A DNA stretch of 10,647 nucleotides from Lachnospiraceae bacterium UBA3332. GTDB taxonomy: Bacteria; Bacillota; Clostridia; Lachnospirales; Lachnospiraceae. The notes beneath the pieces are model-generated. The model was given only the letters and a program-made list of their open reading frames with translations, was not told the origin of the DNA and did not search any database. The position numbers were made by a program, and so were the translations under genes. The stretch is from contig DERU01000212.1 of assembly GCA_002361095.1 (NCBI GenBank), forward strand, positions 1-10,647, read 5' to 3'. Each line of letters starts with the position of its first letter. Position 1 is the stretch's first letter. This document shows, piece by piece, positions 5,975-10,647 of the stretch.

Positions 5975-8196
5975 GAGGCCCTCCCTCCGCTTTTTTGGTC
6001 TCCCGCTCCTGCCATCCAAACCGCCTGATCGGTAATCTGCCGTATTTCCCCGTTTTCCCGGACAAACAGGCGCCCGATCCTGCCGTTTTGCGTCCCGGAT
6101 TCATAGTCTGTTTCCCCCAAATCCTCCGGCGCATATTGCAGCATCCAAACGCTGTCCGTCCCGTAAAAGTCATACTCGTATATATTCTTTTCCAGTTCCT
6201 GCGCCTTACCGTTTTGGCACAGTACCAGCGTATGTAACTCCTCTTCCTCTGCAAACGCCGACCGTTCCAAGCCCAGGCCGGCATACGCCTCCCGCAGTTC
6301 GGACTGCATGCGTACCGGGATTTGCTCCTCCCCGCCGGCGGTCAGCAGTCCTTCGGCCAACAGCAAAACAGCATCCGAATCCACAGACCGGACCAGGCTG
6401 TCCATGGAAATGTCCGCCGCTGCCGCAACCGGTTCCTCCGCCCCCGTCCGGTACAGGCTGACATACCCCTCCAGCCCCTTATTCCGGCAATAAAACACCT
6501 CATTGCCCAGCACTGCCGTCCCGTCGGCCAGTTCCACCACCTTTTGGCAGCCGCCGTCTTTATCCAGCGCATACCGGTTTTCCAAATATCCGTAATAGAA
6601 ATGGTGGCCGTAACTTCTGTAATCCTTTTCCATCCCGGGACTTTGATATTGCATCAGGTACAGCAGCTTTCCGTCCGCGCTATATTCCTCCCCGGAACCA
6701 AACACCATGCCGGGTTTTAACGTTTCCAGCGGATGAATTCCGTTTTGGGTCAGGGCATAGGCACGGGTTCTGCTTTCGATCGCTTCCCGTTCCCAGCATT
6801 CCTCCAACGCCCAGGCCAGCGCCTGCTGCGCATAATCTTCCCCGTAATTGTCCAGATAATACGCATAAGCATACAGTACGTCGCCCGGCAGGCTGTCCCC
6901 CAAAAGTTCCGACAGCGGGATCTTTTCAAACGTGTCCGCTGGCATCATTTCCATATAATATACATCCCTTGCGGTTCCGGCTTCGTCAACCGAAGGGCCT
7001 GTCACCACATATCCCTTTGTCTCCTCCACTGTTTCCGCCAAAGAACCGGTATAACCGATCACCTTTACTTCCATGAGAAGGGGATAATACTGCATTCTGG
7101 CATCCCCGAGCAATTCCCACAGCTTCTGGGCATCCGCATCGTCCCCTTTGGCGTCAAACTTGATCCAGTCCGCGTACCGGGCGTCCTCCGCAGCGTCCAG
7201 CATAAAGAACCGGTCTCCTTCTTCCCCCAACGCACCCGCATATATTTCGTCCGAAGCCCCGGCCAACAGTTCCTGCTCCTTCCCCTCCTGCAGGATATAA
7301 ACCGTACCGTCCCGCGTAAAAAGCATTTTTCCCGCCGCATCGTCCCGGTACAGCACATCATCCACACGCTCCGCCAAAAGCTGCGCCGCTTTCCCCGGCG
7401 CACAGCCGTACAGACTGTCGTCCATCCCGTAAAAGGTGACATATGCCCCGCCTTTCAGCACCCGGTACGGCTCTTCCAGCCTGCCGTTGATCTCCCCGAT
7501 TTCCATATGCCCTGTCCCGTCGTACCGGTATAGCATACACCGGACACGGGACATCTCCTCCCCCGCGCCCAGGGTTTCCTCCGGGGACGCCTTGCAGTAC
7601 CAGACCGCACCCTTTTCGTCCACACTGTAAAAAAGGACGTTTTCCGCAAGCCTTTCCTTTTCCGGATGGCCGCCGCCCTGCCACCGGTATAAATCGTAAG
7701 CAAAAACGCGAACGCCCGCCCATTCCTCCAGTTCTTCCGGCGCCGTATAGGCAAGCGCTTCCTCCCGCTCCTTTTCCCCTCTCCGCATCCGAAGGTGCAT
7801 CCACCGCATATTCCCGGGAAAATAGAAGGTCTGACCGGGTGTTTCCCACACCGTTTTCTGCAATGCCTTCTTCTCGTTACGAATCCACCGGTTTTTTGCT
7901 TCGTCCCATTCCTCCCAGTATTCCCAGGATTCCCAATAGGGAATTTCCTCTGTTTTCTCCTGACAGGCAAACGCGGTATCCGTCAAAAGAAGCGGCTCTG
8001 CGGCTCCTTCCTTCCAAAGATATAACCTGTTTTTACTGTCCGTATAAGCAAAAAAATCCGCCGGCGCTTGCGGCGTTTCTTTTCCGCTTCCGCCCTCCGA
8101 AAAAAACAGCATGCCCAACAGCAGGCAAAAAACCGCCCCGACCGAGACGGCTTTTTCTGCCAAATTGGTTTTGTAAACCTTTTTTCCGATTTTCAT
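5959..8196 (-). CDS. Membrane-anchored extracellular protein with propeller-like repeats (745 aa), function unknown
   Basis: I do not recognise a named family. The start at ATG 8196 gives a basic N-terminus (MKIGKKVYK) and one hydrophobic segment (about 17-34), a type II membrane anchor or uncleaved signal, placing the rest outside the membrane. The reading frame stays open to 8499, but that extension would overlap the patatin gene and hide the signal. The exterior part repeats short beta-strand-like units such as FFAYTDSKNRLYLWKEG, NVLFYSVDEKGAVWY, GKMLFTRDGTVYILQEG, VFYCRNKGLEGYVSLYRTG and RIGRLFVRENGEIRQITD, each an x-Y/F-x-strand, turn and strand pattern as in TolB-like or DUF5050-like beta-propellers; this is pattern reading only. 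It is rich in acidic and aromatic residues. Its last codons overlap the start of the LysM gene, and the patatin gene ends 83 nt upstream, so the three are probably one transcript. The protein may be a sensor or scaffold acting with the LysM protein. Confidence 0.8.
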   Translation of the reverse strand: MKIGKKVYKTNLAEKAVSVGAVFCLLLGMLFFSEGGSGKETPQAPADFFAYTDSKNRLYLWKEGAAEPLLLTDTAFACQEKTEEIPYWESWEYWEEWDEAKNRWIRNEKKALQKTVWETPGQTFYFPGNMRWMHLRMRRGEKEREEALAYTAPEELEEWAGVRVFAYDLYRWQGGGHPEKERLAENVLFYSVDEKGAVWYCKASPEETLGAGEEMSRVRCMLYRYDGTGHMEIGEINGRLEEPYRVLKGGAYVTFYGMDDSLYGCAPGKAAQLLAERVDDVLYRDDAAGKMLFTRDGTVYILQEGKEQELLAGASDEIYAGALGEEGDRFFMLDAAEDARYADWIKFDAKGDDADAQKLWELLGDARMQYYPLLMEVKVIGYTGSLAETVEETKGYVVTGPSVDEAGTARDVYYMEMMPADTFEKIPLSELLGDSLPGDVLYAYAYYLDNYGEDYAQQALAWALEECWEREAIESRTRAYALTQNGIHPLETLKPGMVFGSGEEYSADGKLLYLMQYQSPGMEKDYRSYGHHFYYGYLENRYALDKDGGCQKVVELADGTAVLGNEVFYCRNKGLEGYVSLYRTGAEEPVAAAADISMDSLVRSVDSDAVLLLAEGLLTAGGEEQIPVRMQSELREAYAGLGLERSAFAEEEELHTLVLCQNGKAQELEKNIYEYDFYGTDSVWMLQYAPEDLGETDYESGTQNGRIGRLFVRENGEIRQITDQAVWMAGAGDQKSGGRASWVFD

Positions 8197-8279
8197 CGTT
8201 TTCCGGCCCCTCACCCGTTTCAAACTGCCCCAATCCTGTCCGGCCCGCAATGATTGGTCAGACAGCGCCTGCGGCCTTT

Positions 8280-9131
8280 CTATTTTTCCAAAAATGCCAG
8301 CAATTCCCCATAGCATGCCGCCGCTTCCTCGTATCCTTCCCGGTACAGGGCCATCAGCTTCTCCCTGTTTTTTTCCACCCTGCCCACACTGCTTTTGCGG
8401 CGCGGCTGTATCAGAAAAGCCTTTCCGGCCCTGACCTGTTCCTGCACATAATCCAGCGTCCTGTTGTATGCAATGTGACGGCTTTCCATCAGTTCCCAAA
8501 CCTTCGGGTATTTCCGGTATCTGGCTTTTAATAGTCCCATCTGCCGGAACGCTTCCCGGCGGTATCCCACCTCCTTGGTCATAACCACCACATTTTTGCG
8601 GTTGCCGTCCGTGACGGCATGCAAAAGCGGAATCGGATCGGCCAGCCCGCCGTCCAAATACAGGCTGTTTCCGATTTTTACGTTTCTGGATACCAGCGGC
8701 ATGGACGCGGAGGCGCGCACTGCCGCAATATCTTTGTGCATATCCCGCAGCGGCATGTATTCCGCCAGCCCGGTTTCGATATTGGTCACCACCGCATAAC
8801 CCCTGCCTTCATTTTTTTCAAAAGCCTCATAATCAAAAAGATTGAGTTCATCCGGAATCCTGCGGTAGCACATATCCGCGTTGAACAAGTCCCCCGTTTT
8901 CAAAAGACTGTAAAGGCTGCAATAATTTTTGTCGTCAAGGTAATCCACCGTCACTGCCAGCGCCCTGCCGCGCTGCCCGGACAAAAAGCTGCACAATGTA
9001 CACGCCCCTGCCGACACGCCGTAACTTTTTGCAAACCCAATCCCCTTATCCAGAAAGTAATCCAGCACTCCGGCGGTATAAACCCCCTTCATGCCGCCTC
9101 CCTCCAGTACCAGTCCTGCCTGATATAACAT
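8280..9131 (-). CDS. Patatin-like phospholipase / acyl hydrolase, YjjU-like (283 aa)
   Basis: Intracellular serine hydrolase of the patatin family, which cleaves acyl chains from lipids with a Ser-Asp dyad. Features present: oxyanion glycine loop LEGGGMKGVYTAGVL (9-23), nucleophile elbow GVSAG with Ser40, and dyad Asp160 in LDGGLADPIP. The spacing and total length of about 280 match the bacterial YjjU-like group, so it looks intact and active. No signal peptide or membrane segment is seen. The ATG at 9131 is preferred: GGGAG lies 5 nt upstream and the family usually starts a few residues before the glycine loop. The ATG at 9143 (four residues longer) is possible; a start at 9221 would overlap the MFS gene. 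It follows the MFS gene by 62 nt and precedes the propeller-like gene by 83 nt, with no terminator in either gap. Confidence 0.92.
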   Translation of the reverse strand: MLYQAGLVLEGGGMKGVYTAGVLDYFLDKGIGFAKSYGVSAGACTLCSFLSGQRGRALAVTVDYLDDKNYCSLYSLLKTGDLFNADMCYRRIPDELNLFDYEAFEKNEGRGYAVVTNIETGLAEYMPLRDMHKDIAAVRASASMPLVSRNVKIGNSLYLDGGLADPIPLLHAVTDGNRKNVVVMTKEVGYRREAFRQMGLLKARYRKYPKVWELMESRHIAYNRTLDYVQEQVRAGKAFLIQPRRKSSVGRVEKNREKLMALYREGYEEAAACYGELLAFLEK

Positions 9132-9193
9132 CTTTGCTCCCATCTGCCCGCTGTGGCGGGCGCCCAATCCAAATAGATTGAAACCTTTCACTT

Positions 9194-10378
9194 TCAATCT
9201 TGTTTCTTCATCCCCCTGCATAGCAATACCCCCGCCAATAGCAAAAACGGGAAAATAACGGCAGCCAAAATCCCTTTTTTCAAATCATCCCCAAAACGGC
9301 TGGATACGATCCCCACCAAAGTGGGCCCGCCGGAGCAGCCCATATCCCCGGCCAGCGCCATAAAGGCAAACAACGCCGTACCGCCCCTTGGCAGATCGGC
9401 TGCGGCCTTGCTGAAGGTGCCGGGCCACAAAATGCCTACCGAAAGACCGCAGACCGCGCAGCCTGCCAGACCAAACACCGGATTGGATATGAGGGAAATA
9501 CACAGATAGGAAGCCATACACAAAAGGCTGCTGCCCATCATAAAATAATCCAGGTTGATTTTTTCCCCATATTTTCCGTAAAATGCCCGGGAAGTCCCCA
9601 TCAGTACCGCAAACGCCATGGGCCCCGCCAGATCGCCCAGCGTTTTCCCGACCCCCAGTCCCCGTTCCGCAAATGTGGAAGCCCACTGGCTCACGGCCTG
9701 TTCGCTGGCCCCGGCGCAAAGCATCATCAGCATAAATACCCAGAACATTTTCTTTCCCGCCAGTTCCCTGACGGTAAACCCCTGATCGCCCTCTTCCAGA
9801 AGCGAAGCGATCGGTACCCTGAGAAATGCCGCCGTATTGCACAGCGGTACAAGCGCCCACAGGCAGGCCAGGATTTTCCAGTTTCCGATACCGAATACTT
9901 TGAAGAACAGGGTGGATGCAAGTACGACCCCCACATGCCCCCAGCAGTAGAAGGAGTGCAAAAGGCTCATCGTCTGCTCTTTATGATCCGAGGGGCAGGC
10001 CTCCACCACCGGGCTCACAAGAACTTCCAGAAGTCCTCCGCCTATCGCATAGACCATCACCGCGATCAGAATGCCCGCAAAGGGCGACGGCATGAGCTCC
10101 GGCAGTACCGTCAGCATGATCAGCCCAGCCGCCGACAGTACGTGAGCCAGAATCATCGATGCGCGGTACCCTATCTTGTCCACAAATCCTACCGACAGAA
10201 GATCCACCAGAAGCTGTACGCCAAAATTGAAGGTCACAAGCAGAGTGATCTGTGAGAGCGGAATCTGATAGTTCCTCTGAAAGGTCAAAAATAACAGCGG
10301 TACAAAATTGTTGACGATCGCCTGCACTATGTATCCCACAAAACATGCAGTGATTGTTTTACTGTACTGATTTTTCAT
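9194..10378 (-). CDS. Major facilitator superfamily transporter (394 aa)
   Basis: Integral membrane secondary transporter with about twelve hydrophobic segments across a typical MFS length. The loop between helices 2 and 3 carries the MFS signature A variant GFVDKIGYR (64-72), following the DLL segment. The central part has the SLLHSFYCWGH segment seen in several Firmicutes sugar- or drug-type MFS proteins, and the second half repeats the six-helix arrangement. Substrate unknown: candidates include sugars, organic acids or drugs, and nothing in the neighbourhood fixes it. GGAGG lies 7 nt before the ATG at 10378. It is the first gene of a probable four-gene leftward unit; a TATAAT box stands about 50 nt upstream. 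Confidence 0.92.
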   Translation of the reverse strand: MKNQYSKTITACFVGYIVQAIVNNFVPLLFLTFQRNYQIPLSQITLLVTFNFGVQLLVDLLSVGFVDKIGYRASMILAHVLSAAGLIMLTVLPELMPSPFAGILIAVMVYAIGGGLLEVLVSPVVEACPSDHKEQTMSLLHSFYCWGHVGVVLASTLFFKVFGIGNWKILACLWALVPLCNTAAFLRVPIASLLEEGDQGFTVRELAGKKMFWVFMLMMLCAGASEQAVSQWASTFAERGLGVGKTLGDLAGPMAFAVLMGTSRAFYGKYGEKINLDYFMMGSSLLCMASYLCISLISNPVFGLAGCAVCGLSVGILWPGTFSKAAADLPRGGTALFAFMALAGDMGCSGGPTLVGIVSSRFGDDLKKGILAAVIFPFLLLAGVLLCRGMKKQD

Positions 10379-10427
10379 TTCTTATCCTCCGTTTGTCATG
10401 CGGCGCAATTTCTTTTCGCTAACGCTC

Positions 10428-10433
10428 ATTATA
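10428..10433 (-). promoter_or_regulatory. Candidate -10 box of the MFS-led operon
   Basis: A perfect TATAAT on the minus strand, 49 nt before the MFS start codon. No convincing -35 hexamer is found at 16-18 nt (the region reads GTGCAC at 17 nt spacing), so this promoter would be weak or need an activator. The tandem palindromic repeats begin about 40 nt further upstream. Confidence 0.4.
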
Positions 10434-10471
10434 TCCCATTTTCCCTCTCCGTGCACTACGTAAATTGCATA

Positions 10472-10647
10472 ACCATGGTATAATATCAACAGATATTATA
10501 CTGGCGCCGAGCGAAGCGAGTGTGCATCGCGAAGCATACCATGTCTGTTTGCAGACATGGTATAATATCGACAGATATTGTACTGGCGCCGAGCGAAGCG
10601 AGTGTGCATCGCGAAGCGTACCATGTCTGAAAGACATGGTATAATAT
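10472..10647. repeat. Tandem palindromic repeat, 82/79-nt units, at least 2 copies plus a partial third
   Basis: The block starting CATGGTATAATATC occurs at 10474, 10556 and 10635, giving periods of 82 and 79 nt; the third copy is cut by the window edge. Each unit holds three parts. First, a hairpin: GTATAATATC, a 4-nt loop and GATATTATAC, perfect in copy 1 (10478-10501) and with one change in copy 2. Second, a conserved GC-rich core TGGCGCCGAGCGAAGCGAG followed by TGTGCATCGCGAAGC, with GCGAAGC twice. Third, a hairpin ACCATGTCTG/CAGACATGGT (10538-10561; arms extend to 12 bp at 10536-10563), shortened in copy 2 (ACCATGTC/GACATGGT, 10620-10640). The 3-nt difference in period lies in this loop. 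The right arm of one hairpin overlaps the left arm of the next, so they are mutually exclusive. It is noncoding as far as I can tell; the reading frame through it is a by-product of the repetition. Confidence 0.9.

Noticed and set aside
6733..7533. Plus-strand open frame of 266 codons
   Set aside because: It is antisense to the anchored propeller-like protein and contains no motif, signal or start site of its own.
9146..9161. GCCCGC-TGTG-GCGGGC hairpin as a terminator between the MFS and patatin genes
   Set aside because: A 6-bp GC stem with no T run on either strand; at most a processing or pausing element.
10419..10637. Minus-strand open frame of 72 codons across the right-edge repeats
   Set aside because: Its sequence simply mirrors the tandem units and is out of keeping with a protein gene; no ribosome binding site.
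10472..10647. CRISPR array
   Set aside because: The units are 79-82 nt with near-identical content throughout; there are no unique spacers of constant length between short repeats.

Overview
The window looks like chromosomal DNA of a Bacillota anaerobe, probably class Clostridia and perhaps Lachnospiraceae. This rests on the strong AGGAGG-type ribosome binding sites, the AgrC/AgrA-style two-component pair with a LytTR regulator, a class II lanthipeptide locus, and a LysM/LRR envelope protein. No rRNA or other marker is present, so the taxonomic guess is inference. I see no tRNA, CRISPR array, IS element or phage gene.

Left part (1-3421, all read on the minus strand): a compact class II lanthipeptide locus that runs off the left edge. 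In transcription order it holds a LytTR response regulator, a GHKL histidine kinase (start/stop overlap ATGA), a 51-residue candidate precursor peptide 17 nt downstream, a rho-independent terminator/attenuator, and the first 335 codons of a LanM lanthionine synthetase. The dehydratase motifs of the LanM are visible. The rest of the LanM, including its cyclase domain, and any transporter or immunity genes lie outside the window. The precursor has an unusual leader/core boundary and a core ending in Cys-Cys. The likely logic is that kinase and regulator sense a signal, possibly the mature peptide, and control an operon encoding the peptide and its maturase.

Middle (3422-3600): a divergent intergenic region. 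It has a near-consensus promoter for the rightward gene, candidate promoters for the leftward operon, and two palindromes. The rightward gene (3601-4482) is a complete carbon-nitrogen (nitrilase-superfamily) hydrolase with an intact Glu-Lys-Cys triad.

Right part (4457-10378, minus strand): four tightly spaced genes in the order MFS transporter, patatin-like lipid hydrolase, a large membrane-anchored extracellular protein with propeller-like repeats, and an exported LysM protein with an LRR-like C-terminal region. The last two overlap by 16 nt, and the last one overlaps the nitrilase tail-to-tail by 26 nt. This half is clearly GC-richer than the lanthipeptide half.

Right edge (about 10472-10647): at least two and a partial third copy of an 82/79-nt tandem repeat built from competing perfect hairpins, upstream of the MFS gene and continuing past the window.
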